From an uncultured Lachnospiraceae bacterium (GTDB taxonomy: Bacteria; Bacillota; Clostridia; Lachnospirales; Lachnospiraceae): a DNA stretch of 64,000 nucleotides. This document shows, piece by piece, positions 1 to 7,816 of the stretch. Made by a program: the position numbers and the translations under genes. Under the pieces are notes generated by a model. It made no database searches, was not told the origin of the DNA, and saw nothing but the letters and a program-made list of their open reading frames with translations. Positions within the stretch are counted from its first letter, which is position 1. Every line of letters begins with the position of its first letter. Location of the stretch: NCBI GenBank assembly GCA_902493385.1, contig CABUPO010000008.1, positions 62,001-126,000 on the forward strand, read 5' to 3'.

Positions 1-163
1 GCAGGAGATTATATGGGCAGGACAGGCGTTTATGAAAGGCTCGCAGGGAATATCCGGAGCGATATGGCCTTTGTTCTTTACCGCAGTATACTATCTTGCA
101 TTTAGTGGAATACTTACCATTTTATTAGGAAAGTTAGAAAAGAAGCTTACTTATTTCAGATAG
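1..163 (+). CDS. Amino-acid ABC transporter permease, C-terminal end (partial)
   Basis: The window opens inside an open frame (codons begin at base 2) that ends with TAG at 161-163. The 53 visible residues include a hydrophobic stretch with the motif GSQGISGAIWPLFFTAVYYL, then a short basic tail ending KKLTYFR. This is how the last membrane segment of HisM/GlnP-type permeases looks. The next gene, 15 bases downstream, is a matching polar amino-acid ATPase. The protein would form the inner-membrane channel of an amino-acid importer. The substrate cannot be told from this fragment, and the start lies outside the window. Confidence 0.75.
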   Translation, partial: QEIIWAGQAFMKGSQGISGAIWPLFFTAVYYLAFSGILTILLGKLEKKLTYFR

Positions 164-178
164 AAGGAGCATTTACAT

Positions 179-961
179 ATGTCTGTTTTAGAGGTTAGTA
201 ACATAAGCAAATCGTTTGACCGTACACAGGTGCTTAAGGATATAAGCTTTTCGCTTGAAAAAGGACAGGTAGTGTCAATTATTGGCTCATCAGGAAGCGG
301 CAAGACCACACTTTTACGCTGTCTGAATTTTCTTGAGCGCCCTGACAATGGTATAATACGTGTTAATAACGATATATTATTTGATGCAAATGATCCGTCT
401 ACTCACAAAGAATCGGAAATCCGAAAAAAAAGACTTCATTTTGGGCTTGTATTCCAGTCTTTTAATCTGTTTCCTCAGTATACGGCATTAAAAAACGTTA
501 TGCTTGCAAAGGAGCTTCTTGCAAAGGAGCTTACCGATTACAAGATGCGAAAAAAAGAAATTCATAACGAGATAGAAGCCCAGGCCGAAATACTCTTAAA
601 GCAGATGGGACTATCCGACCGTATGGGCAATTATCCGCATCAGCTTTCAGGCGGCCAATGCCAGCGTGTTGCAATTGCACGTGCGCTTGCCCTGCAGCCT
701 GACATTCTGTGCTTTGACGAACCTACATCCGCGCTTGACCCGGAGCTTACGGGCGAAGTCCTGAGGGTTATGAAGGAGCTTGCCGAAAAAAACACTACAA
801 TGATAATTGTCACTCACGAAATGGCTTTTGCAAAGGAAGTTGCAAGCCAGGTAATATTTATGGACGACGGATATATTCTTGAACAGGGTACTCCCTCGGA
901 TGTATTTGATAATCCTAAAAAGGAACGTACCAGGCAGTTTCTTTCAAATTATAACAATTAA
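179..961 (+). CDS. Polar amino-acid ABC transporter ATP-binding protein (GlnQ/HisP family)
   Basis: 260-residue ABC ATPase that would power uptake by the permease just upstream. Walker A is GSSGSGKTT (about residues 36-44), the Q-loop is in FGLVFQSFNLFPQ, the signature is LSGGQCQR, Walker B is ILCFDEPTSALDP, and the switch histidine is in IIVTHEMAFAKEV. The FQSFNLFPQ and THEM segments are typical of amino-acid importers. It is some 15-20 residues longer than the usual 240, because of a charged stretch (about 115-135) between the Q-loop and the signature. The start is ATG with AAGGAG upstream. No binding protein follows, so it is presumably encoded upstream of the window. Substrate unknown. 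Confidence 0.9.
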   Translation: MSVLEVSNISKSFDRTQVLKDISFSLEKGQVVSIIGSSGSGKTTLLRCLNFLERPDNGIIRVNNDILFDANDPSTHKESEIRKKRLHFGLVFQSFNLFPQYTALKNVMLAKELLAKELTDYKMRKKEIHNEIEAQAEILLKQMGLSDRMGNYPHQLSGGQCQRVAIARALALQPDILCFDEPTSALDPELTGEVLRVMKELAEKNTTMIIVTHEMAFAKEVASQVIFMDDGYILEQGTPSDVFDNPKKERTRQFLSNYNN

Positions 962-974
962 TAATATATTAAAG

Positions 975-1004
975 AGGGAGCCTCTGCGCAAAAGCTCCCT
1001 TTTT
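975..1004 (+). terminator. Rho-independent terminator after the amino-acid transporter
   Basis: Seven-base-pair perfect stem AGGGAGC (975-981) / GCTCCCT (994-1000) with a 12-base loop, followed by a T-run on the plus strand. It lies 14 bases after the transporter stop codon and between two convergent genes. The minus-strand tail is less T-rich, so it probably acts mainly on the plus strand. Confidence 0.85.
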
Positions 1005-1010
1005 ATCACT

Positions 1011-1913
1011 TTAAACTGCTTCTCCTGATACAATCCAGGGAGAAGGCTCTGTTATAAGAACGCCCTTCTTATCCGTCTTTGATATCGTTATCTGAACAGC
1101 CTCCGTTCTTTTAATTCCATATTTTTCAAATATATTCTTAATATCCGAAAGCACATCAAATTCAAGAGTATATACCATAAACTGCATCTTAGGATTAATA
1201 GATATAAGGTTCTTAATATCATCTTCCAGCGTATCAGAAGCAACAATAAATGCAAGTCTCGGAACAGGAAGCCCTTCCATATGCTCTTTTGAAAGTCCTG
1301 ATACAATCTCTACGTTATGTACTCCGAACTGCTCAACATTATCATGCATTGTCCTTAAAGAGCCTTTATCTTTTTCAACTGCGATAACCGTACCCTCGCT
1401 TGCCGCAATTGCGGTCTCGACAACTATGCTTTCTCCGCTTACAATACATATCGTATCCTGAACATCGACTGCAAGCATACTCATAATTACCGCACGGATT
1501 TCGTTTCCTACATAACGCACTGTGCCCGCGCTAAAAAATTCATTCTTTATTCCTACTCTGAAGGACTCACGTGTATTCTCATTTACAATAAATATAACTG
1601 TAGGACTTTTGATTTTCCTGTTAAGAACGTCTTTTACTTTCGTATGCTTAAGCTCTCCTCCAGCTTCATGTCCTTCTCCAATCCATATATCATACTCTCC
1701 AAATCCGGCCTCCCAAAACTGGAAAAGTATATTTTCATATGTCTCATTTGCAAATATCATAACTCTTTTATGAGTTTCGATTGTCGGCAGGACGTTTTTC
1801 TTCCTGGTGCATATGTTAAGTATCTTGATTTTCTCCGGACTTACTTCCATCTTTTCAGAAAAATAACCAAGCCATTCTAACATATCCTGATTAGTGTATA
1901 CATTGTCTGCCAT
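1011..1913 (-). CDS. Degenerate CbiE/CbiT-like (precorrin methyltransferase-like) protein
   Basis: 300 residues. The second half follows the layout of CbiT/CobL C15-methyltransferases: VGNEIRAVIMSMLAV at the usual EVRA position, a Rossmann strand, IAVEKDKGSLRTMHDN at the SAM-ribose acidic position, FGVHNVEIVSG, and LPVPRLAFI. The glycine-rich SAM loop, normally DIGAGSGSV, reads CIVSGESIVV here. The first half (residues about 30-125) resembles the C-terminal part of CbiE but lacks the N-terminal GxGPG loop. No cobalamin genes are nearby; it lies 24 bases downstream of azlD. GGAGG precedes the ATG. I infer a non-catalytic or repurposed relative, for example a SAM-independent binding protein. 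Family assignment is moderate and the function unknown. Confidence 0.55.
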   Translation of the reverse strand: MADNVYTNQDMLEWLGYFSEKMEVSPEKIKILNICTRKKNVLPTIETHKRVMIFANETYENILFQFWEAGFGEYDIWIGEGHEAGGELKHTKVKDVLNRKIKSPTVIFIVNENTRESFRVGIKNEFFSAGTVRYVGNEIRAVIMSMLAVDVQDTICIVSGESIVVETAIAASEGTVIAVEKDKGSLRTMHDNVEQFGVHNVEIVSGLSKEHMEGLPVPRLAFIVASDTLEDDIKNLISINPKMQFMVYTLEFDVLSDIKNIFEKYGIKRTEAVQITISKTDKKGVLITEPSPWIVSGEAV

Positions 1914-1937
1914 TGTACTACCTCCAATATAAGTTTT

Positions 1938-2255
1938 TTATAGAACTATCATTATCAGACTGCCTGCAAAAACTGCTGCGCTCGCAGATAACGCCACTAC
2001 AATAAGGCTTTTTCTCATATATGCCAGCGCTAATGCTGTAATAAATCCCAAAACCGCCGTTACCATATTGCCTGTAGAATAAAATACCGTCGGAACAGTC
2101 ATAGCTGCAAGCACTGTATATGGTATATAATTAAAAAACGCTTTAACGTACATATTTTGTATTTTTTTATTGACCATGACAAATGGTACCGCTCTTATAA
2201 GATAAGTAACGCCTGCCATAACAACAAGGTATATTATAAATGTCTTTGTATCCAT
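1938..2255 (-). CDS. azlD: AzlD-family branched-chain amino-acid exporter subunit
   Basis: About 105 residues, hydrophobic, with four predicted membrane segments. It has the family hallmarks MAGVTYLIRAVPFVMV near the N-terminus and FNYIPYTVLAAMTVP in the middle. AzlD is the small subunit that pairs with AzlC to export branched-chain amino acids and their toxic analogues. I chose the ATG at 2255 because GGAG lies eight bases before it; an in-frame TTG at 2276 overlaps the azlC stop and is poorly placed relative to a ribosome site. It sits directly after azlC in the same operon. Confidence 0.85.
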   Translation of the reverse strand: MDTKTFIIYLVVMAGVTYLIRAVPFVMVNKKIQNMYVKAFFNYIPYTVLAAMTVPTVFYSTGNMVTAVLGFITALALAYMRKSLIVVALSASAAVFAGSLIMIVL

Positions 2256-2272
2256 ACCGCCAACTCCGTATA

Positions 2273-2977
2273 TCAATCTGCATTATGCTCCGCTGCTTCT
2301 TTATCCGGAAACAGTACCGCGCCGACAAGCGCAGCCACTGCAGCGCATATTATCACTGAAAAGCCAGATGATATTCCATTAAACAACGGAACGTACTTAA
2401 GTACGCAGCTTATAACAACCGCAATTGCAACAACCGCCATAACAGGCTTTTCATCGCGCACTGCCGGAACTACTATGGCAATAAACATTCCAAACAACGC
2501 AATTCCAAGCGCATCACATATCATATCAGGAAGTATATTGCCGCATACCGCACCGGCAAGCGTGCCCGCAGCCCATCCTATATATGGTATAATTATAAGT
2601 CCTAACATATAACTTCTCTTAACACTTCTGCCACTATTCATTGCAACCGCAAATATCTCGTCTGTTATTCCCGCTCCCAAAACCGCTCTGTATGGACGCG
2701 TAAATCTGGCGTCGAGCTTCTGTGTAAGAGATATGGACATAAGCGCATAACGCATATTAATTACAAGCTGGGTAACTGCCATCTCTACAAGCGTCCCTGA
2801 CGCCGCCATTACTGTAATCCCTGCATATTGTCCGGCAGACGTCAGATTAGCCATTGACACCAACAGTGCCTGCCACCACAGAAATCCATTTGACGCCGCC
2901 AGTATTCCGAATGAAAAAGACACTGAAAAATAACCAAGCGCAATAGGTACACCGTCTTTAAGCCCTCTTTTTATCAT
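2273..2977 (-). CDS. azlC: AzlC-family branched-chain amino-acid exporter
   Basis: 234 residues, multi-spanning. Characteristic AzlC segments are LKDGVPIALGYFSVSFSFGI at the N-terminus, MANLTSAGQYAGI, and a loop with NMRYALMSISL. The middle contains the TDEIFAVAMN stretch found in the family. With AzlD it forms the export pair. The downstream azlD begins 17 bases after this stop, so the two are probably translated from one mRNA. A GGGAG ribosome site lies 11-12 bases upstream of the ATG. No Lrp/AsnC regulator gene is adjacent. Confidence 0.88.
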   Translation of the reverse strand: MIKRGLKDGVPIALGYFSVSFSFGILAASNGFLWWQALLVSMANLTSAGQYAGITVMAASGTLVEMAVTQLVINMRYALMSISLTQKLDARFTRPYRAVLGAGITDEIFAVAMNSGRSVKRSYMLGLIIIPYIGWAAGTLAGAVCGNILPDMICDALGIALFGMFIAIVVPAVRDEKPVMAVVAIAVVISCVLKYVPLFNGISSGFSVIICAAVAALVGAVLFPDKEAAEHNAD

Positions 2978-3019
2978 AATTACGTACCGCTCCCATAACT
3001 GCCTTTGTGTACTATATCA

Positions 3020-3619
3020 TTAGCGGCACATACTTTCAACTATTGACACGCATGTGTCATATCCGAGAGACGACGTATTAAGGCACAAATCATAATTGGC
3101 GGCCTCTCCCCATCTTCCGTCAGTATGAAAATTATAATATTCGCGTCTCTGCTTATCCCTCTTTTTTATGTATCCTGCCGCTTCCTTTTCAGGCACATTA
3201 TCTACCGATACTGCTCTTTGAATCCTAAAGCTCATGTCAGACGCATATATAAATATGCTCAGGCAGTCTTTTCTGTCGCTTAAAATATAATCAGCGCATC
3301 TTCCCATAATAACGCATGGACCTTCGTTTGCCAGCTTCATTATAGTCTGCGACATTGCATTATATATTTTCTGAGGAAGCAGCTTATTGGTGTCCTCCAT
3401 GCCGTAATCTGAGTACATGGCAATCATATAAATCATACTTTTAACATTTTTTTCATCATACTCTTTCATTACACCTGGATTAAGACCGAATTTATCAGCT
3501 GCCATAAGCAGCATCTGGCCGTCGTAAAACGGTATCCCCAGCCTGTCGGCGAGCATCTTCCCCACTTCACGTCCTCCGCTTCCGTATTGTCTGTCTATCA
3601 GTATAATTTTCTTACTCAT
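3020..3619 (-). CDS. Cytidylate-kinase-like family protein
   Basis: 199 residues. The N-terminus has the atypical P-loop RQYGSGGREVGKMLA followed by LGIPFYDGQMLL, and a middle motif CVIMGRCADYIL, which mark the cytidylate-kinase-like family of Firmicutes. An arginine-rich lid-like segment (KKRDKQRREYYNFHT) precedes NYDLCLNTS near the C-terminus. These proteins fold like NMP kinases, but the substrate is not established and it is probably not the housekeeping Cmk, which has a canonical GPAGAGKS loop. GGGAGAAGG precedes the ATG. The next gene, azlC, starts 42 bases downstream, so co-transcription is possible. Confidence 0.75.
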   Translation of the reverse strand: MSKKIILIDRQYGSGGREVGKMLADRLGIPFYDGQMLLMAADKFGLNPGVMKEYDEKNVKSMIYMIAMYSDYGMEDTNKLLPQKIYNAMSQTIMKLANEGPCVIMGRCADYILSDRKDCLSIFIYASDMSFRIQRAVSVDNVPEKEAAGYIKKRDKQRREYYNFHTDGRWGEAANYDLCLNTSSLGYDTCVSIVESMCR

Positions 3620-3696
3620 AATCCTTCTCCCTTCTATCTGTTATGCATCTTATCAGAATGTTTATAAAAATATTATATAATAAATGTAAACTCATT

Positions 3697-4179
3697 TCAA
3701 CCTAAAGCTTTTGATATTTTATTAACATTGTATGTCAAAATTGTATGGTACAACGCCATTTTATACATAATAATAATATTAGCGTCAATAAAGCAGTATC
3801 TGTTCACTATAAATACCATGCTTTTATAGCCGAAACTCATAATCACAAAAATGACGCCGCATATAGTCCAGGCCAAAGTTACCGGGAACATAACCAAAAA
3901 AATTATTGTAAAAACAGTACCAAGCCACACCCACATATATTGCCTGCTTATTTTTACCGATAACGATACTGCGTCAAGAAGCCTTTCAAGCATCTCATGC
4001 AGCGTATATATATCCTTGTCCTCAAGCTGTCCGTATATATCGTTAAATATCATTTCACTATGCTGGTCTCTGACGTCGTCTTCCGCGTTGTTAATATATT
4101 TACAATAATAACTAAAATACATATCATATTTCTGTTCGCCCAGCTCCCTGCACAGAAGCTTACCCAATATGCTTAACAT
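3697..4179 (-). CDS. Hypothetical membrane protein
   Basis: 160 residues that I do not recognise. The N-terminal 80 residues are acidic and probably helical and cytoplasmic. They are followed by two close hydrophobic segments (about residues 83-102 and 105-125) and a moderately hydrophobic C-terminal tail. GGGAG lies six bases before the ATG, supporting translation. It is separated from the cytidylate-kinase-like gene downstream by 77 bases. A role cannot be read from the sequence. Confidence 0.6.
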   Translation of the reverse strand: MLSILGKLLCRELGEQKYDMYFSYYCKYINNAEDDVRDQHSEMIFNDIYGQLEDKDIYTLHEMLERLLDAVSLSVKISRQYMWVWLGTVFTIIFLVMFPVTLAWTICGVIFVIMSFGYKSMVFIVNRYCFIDANIIIMYKMALYHTILTYNVNKISKALG

Positions 4180-4250
4180 TCTTCACTCCCCATACACGTT
4201 CATTTCTGCATAATATATTTTATGCATTACTGCATGTAATTGTTGCAAGC

Positions 4251-4280
4251 AAAAAGTGAACCCGTATAAGGCTCACTTTT
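4251..4280 (-). terminator. Terminator of the relA-hemZ-aspS-galM run
   Basis: On the minus strand, AAAAGTGAGCC and GGTTCACTTTTT form a stem of about 11 pairs (one G-T pair and a one-base bulge) around a short AT-rich loop, ending in five T residues. It begins about 30 bases after the galM stop and closes the long minus-strand gene series. Confidence 0.8.
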
Positions 4281-4310
4281 ATATCTTGATTGTACGTTAT
4301 TATTATTGGT

Positions 4311-5354
4311 TTATATGCTGAATTTATACATTGTTTCTGAGTGGAACTTCTTGCCTGCCAAAAGCACGCATGACGGAAACGTACCTGTATTGCATGAATT
4401 AGGATAATACTGAGTTTCAAAACACATGCCGTCTCGTTTCGTATATGTTCGTCCGCCTTTACCATTTTCGACAGTTCCAATATTATTGCCTGAATAGAAC
4501 TGCATACCCGGCATATCGGTATATATTTCCATAACTCTTCCTGTCGTACCCTTGACAACGCCAGCCTTTGCGAACACTCCAAAATCCTTATCAAGCACAT
4601 AATTGTTATCGTAACCCTGTCCGTAAGTAAGCGGCACATAATCGGCTTCAATATCCTGTCCGACTTTTTTCTCTACGGTAAAGTCAAGCGGCGTTCCCGC
4701 TACAGGACTTATCTCACCTGTAGGAATAAGGTCTGCTCCGGTTGGCGTAAAAAATGACGCGTTAAGCTGTAACGTATGATTCTCAATCGAACCACTGTTA
4801 TGTCCGTCCAGATTGAAATATGTATGATTCGTAACATTAAGTATTGTATCCTTGTCTGATACGGCGTCATATATAATGTAAAGCTCATTATCATCAGTAA
4901 GCTTATAAGTCACCTTCATATCAAGATTGCCTGGAAATCCCTGTTCCATGTCAGGACTTCTTCTCATAAGACTTACACTTGAATCATCATTTACTTCTGC
5001 CTTATACATAACCTTATGATACCAGGGCGTTCCTCCGTGAAGATTATTATTTCCTTCATTTTTTTCAACATTATAAGTTACTTCATTAAGCGTAAAGGAA
5101 GCTCCTCCGATTCTGTTAGCATGTCTTCCGATAAATGCTCCAAAATATGGCGCATTTACTTCATAGCCTGCCACATCATCAAATCCAAGCACAACATCAT
5201 CCATATTACCGTCCGCATCAGGCGTAATCACATTAACAAGTACTGCGCCGTAATCAATGCATGATACCTTCATTCCACCGGCATTTTCAATAGTATACAA
5301 AGTAACCTCTTTTCCGTCCTTTGTTTTTCCGAATACAGTCTTTGTTACACTCAT
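4311..5354 (-). CDS. galM: Aldose 1-epimerase (galactose mutarotase)
   Basis: 347 residues, the usual length for GalM. It interconverts the alpha and beta anomers of galactose or glucose in the cytoplasm. Family motifs in order: FIGHANR-type FIGRHANRIGGASF, NNLHGGTPWYHK, NVTNHTYFNLDGH carrying the catalytic histidine, TPTGADLIPTGE, YDNNYVL, and FETQYYPNS with the catalytic glutamate region near the C-terminus. GGAGG lies seven bases before the ATG. It starts 13 bases after aspS and no other Leloir genes are present, so it probably acts as a general sugar mutarotase rather than in a local galactose operon. Confidence 0.93.
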   Translation of the reverse strand: MSVTKTVFGKTKDGKEVTLYTIENAGGMKVSCIDYGAVLVNVITPDADGNMDDVVLGFDDVAGYEVNAPYFGAFIGRHANRIGGASFTLNEVTYNVEKNEGNNNLHGGTPWYHKVMYKAEVNDDSSVSLMRRSPDMEQGFPGNLDMKVTYKLTDDNELYIIYDAVSDKDTILNVTNHTYFNLDGHNSGSIENHTLQLNASFFTPTGADLIPTGEISPVAGTPLDFTVEKKVGQDIEADYVPLTYGQGYDNNYVLDKDFGVFAKAGVVKGTTGRVMEIYTDMPGMQFYSGNNIGTVENGKGGRTYTKRDGMCFETQYYPNSCNTGTFPSCVLLAGKKFHSETMYKFSI

Positions 5355-5367
5355 TTTATTACCTCCA

Positions 5368-7155
5368 TCATTCTTTATCCTTTAACTCAATGCCCAGCTC
5401 TTCAAGCTGGATATCATCAACAACGTTCGGCGCGTCGCTCATAAGGCATGACGCGTCTTTTATTTTAGGAAATGCAATAACATTTCTTATATTGTCTTCC
5501 TTTGCCATAAGCATAATCAGTCTGTCAAATCCGTAAGCAAGACCGGCGTGAGGCGGAACTCCGTACTTAAATGCATTCAATAGAAATCCAAATCTGTCAT
5601 AAGCCTGTTCTTTAGTAAATCCAAGCTTCTCAAACATCTTTTCCTGTATATCGTCCTGATGTATCCTTACGGAACCTCCGCCGATTTCATTACCGTTAAG
5701 AATAATATCATATGCCTTGGCTCTTACTTTTCCCGGCTCCGTATCAAGCAGGTGCAAATCCTCTTCCATAGGCATAGTAAACGGATGATGCATAGCTACA
5801 TATCTGTTCTGCTCTTCCGACCACTCAAACAATGGAAATTCAGTAACCCATAAAAATTCATAGGTATTCTTATCAAGCAGCCCCATCATATCCGCAAGGT
5901 GCAGCCTTAACGCTGACAGAACATCGAATACGACCTTGTTCTTATCTGCCGCAAACAACAGCAGATCTCCATTCTCGCCGTCCATTGCTGCAATAAGCTT
6001 CTTCATCTCATCTTCACTTAAAAACTTTGCAAATGATGATTTTACAGTTCCGTCGTCAGTTATCTGTATATAAGCAAGTCCTTTCGCACCATAGCCTTTT
6101 GCATATTCCGTAAGCGCGTCAATCTTCTTGCGAGGCATACCGCCCTGTCCTTTTGCGTTAATTCCGCGAACGCTTCCGCCAGCACAGACAGCGCCTGTAA
6201 ACACTCCAAAGCCGCAGTCCTTTACAACATCAGTAACATTTTTAAGCTCCATTCCGAATCTTGTATCAGGCTTGTCCGAGCCAAAACGCTCCATTGCCTC
6301 CGCATAAGTCATCCTCTTAATAGGAAGCTTAACGTCTATTCCAATCGTTTCCTTAAATATCTTTTGCAAAAGACGCTCATTTACTTCTATTACATCATCA
6401 ATATCCACAAATGACAGCTCCATGTCTATCTGTGTAAATTCCGGCTGCCTGTCAGCTCTTAGGTCTTCATCCCTGAAGCACTTCGCAATCTGAAAATATC
6501 TGTCATAGCCTGACACCATAAGAAGCTGCTTAAATAACTGCGGCGACTGAGGAAGAGCATAAAAATTACCGGGATGGACCCTGCTCGGAACGAGATAATC
6601 TCTTGCTCCCTCAGGCGTGCTCTTATTGAGAATAGGCGTTTCTATCTCAAGGAAACCTTCATCTGAAAGAAACTGTCTTACAAGAGTAGCAACCTTGCTC
6701 CTCATAATAAGGTTGCTTTGGATATCCGGTCTTCTAAGGTCAAGATATCTGTACTTGAGCCTCAATTCTTCCTTAGTCTTTGAATCCTCTTCTATAGGAA
6801 ACGGAGGAGTTTCTGATTCCGACAGAATCCTTATCTCATTGGCAATAAGCTCAATATCGCCCGTGCTCAGATTAGAATTAGCGGCTCCGGCTCTTTTTTC
6901 AACAACTCCGGTTACGGCGATAACATATTCGCTTCTAAGCTTTTCAGCTTTCCCAAAATCTTCATCCGATAGATTCTTTCCCTCAAATATAATCTGGAGA
7001 ATACCGCTTCTGTCTCTTAAATCGACAAATATAATACCTCCCTTATTTCTGCTCTTTTGCACCCATCCCATAACGGTTACCTGCTCGTGCCCGTTCTTTG
7101 CGGAGAGTTCCGCACATCTGTGCGTCCTGTGCATTCCTTTCATAGATTCAGCCAT
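5368..7155 (-). CDS. aspS: Aspartate--tRNA ligase
   Basis: About 595 residues, bacterial-type AspRS. It has an N-terminal OB-fold anticodon domain (VMGWVQKSRNKGGIIFVDLR), then the class II catalytic core: motif 2 FRDEDLRADRQPEFTQID, the inserted GAD domain (about 285-420), and motif 3 GLAYGFDRLIML. ATG 7155 is preferred over the in-frame GTG at 7164 because that GTG overlaps the GGAG ribosome site, which is correctly spaced for the ATG. Whether it also charges tRNA-Asn (non-discriminating) cannot be decided here. It follows the HD-GYP gene by about 20 bases. Confidence 0.97.
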   Translation of the reverse strand: MAESMKGMHRTHRCAELSAKNGHEQVTVMGWVQKSRNKGGIIFVDLRDRSGILQIIFEGKNLSDEDFGKAEKLRSEYVIAVTGVVEKRAGAANSNLSTGDIELIANEIRILSESETPPFPIEEDSKTKEELRLKYRYLDLRRPDIQSNLIMRSKVATLVRQFLSDEGFLEIETPILNKSTPEGARDYLVPSRVHPGNFYALPQSPQLFKQLLMVSGYDRYFQIAKCFRDEDLRADRQPEFTQIDMELSFVDIDDVIEVNERLLQKIFKETIGIDVKLPIKRMTYAEAMERFGSDKPDTRFGMELKNVTDVVKDCGFGVFTGAVCAGGSVRGINAKGQGGMPRKKIDALTEYAKGYGAKGLAYIQITDDGTVKSSFAKFLSEDEMKKLIAAMDGENGDLLLFAADKNKVVFDVLSALRLHLADMMGLLDKNTYEFLWVTEFPLFEWSEEQNRYVAMHHPFTMPMEEDLHLLDTEPGKVRAKAYDIILNGNEIGGGSVRIHQDDIQEKMFEKLGFTKEQAYDRFGFLLNAFKYGVPPHAGLAYGFDRLIMLMAKEDNIRNVIAFPKIKDASCLMSDAPNVVDDIQLEELGIELKDKE

Positions 7156-7177
7156 TATATTCACTCCTTAAAATTAT

Positions 7178-7816
7178 TTACATATCTATATTATCTTTAT
7201 AGTAAGATACGGCGCAAGCTGCAATATCTCCATGCATCAGCCTTTTAACCCTGATATAATCATCTGAATGTATAACCTCTAAAAATGCAAGAAAAACCTT
7301 CATGTCAAAATGTCTTTCTTCCTCTATCATCAGCTCGATTGCTACATCTTCGGCAAAAGCCTTTCTGTACGAACGGTCTGACACAAGCGCGGCAAACACA
7401 TCGCACACTCTTATAATTCTTGCTCCAGGCGGAATATCCTCGCCTGATATATTAGCAGGATAACCGCTCCCGTCGTAATTCTCATGATGATGATATACCA
7501 TGTCGAGCAGATTATCCTTATATCCCTGCTCCTGCATTATATCTCTGCTAAAGGCAGCGTGCATCCTGACATATTTCATTTTTTCTACAACCATAGCCTC
7601 CGAGCGTTCTTTATGTAAATGCTCTGAAAGCCTTAACTTACCTATATCATGCAGCATTGCAGCTACAGCAATATCATTACAGAAATCCAAATCCATGCCA
7701 AGGCGCCTTGCGACAAGTACGGCAAGCTCGCTTACTATAGTACCATGCGCTACCGCGTCGGCAAAGTCAAGTCCCATAATACCCGACTTGTCTTTACTAA
7801 TTGACAGTCTGTTCAT
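7178..7816 (-). CDS. HD-GYP domain protein (putative cyclic-di-GMP phosphodiesterase)
   Basis: 212 residues, essentially a lone HD-GYP domain. AMLHDIGKLRLSEHL supplies the HD pair, HHHENYDGSGYPANISGEDI the second histidines and the GYP signature, and ARIIRVCDVFAALVSDRSYR the final metal-binding region. Such domains hydrolyse c-di-GMP to pGpG or GMP. There is no sensor or receiver domain, so control must come from expression or partners. The start at ATG 7816 follows GAGG by seven bases and lies inside the 3' end of hemZ (20-base overlap), implying translational coupling. Being in one run with relA links two nucleotide second messengers. Confidence 0.85.
   Translation of the reverse strand: MNRLSISKDKSGIMGLDFADAVAHGTIVSELAVLVARRLGMDLDFCNDIAVAAMLHDIGKLRLSEHLHKERSEAMVVEKMKYVRMHAAFSRDIMQEQGYKDNLLDMVYHHHENYDGSGYPANISGEDIPPGARIIRVCDVFAALVSDRSYRKAFAEDVAIELMIEEERHFDMKVFLAFLEVIHSDDYIRVKRLMHGDIAACAVSYYKDNIDM

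Noticed and set aside
6617..7171. A 184-codon plus-strand open frame
   Set aside because: It is antisense to the conserved aspS N-terminal domain, with no support for expression.
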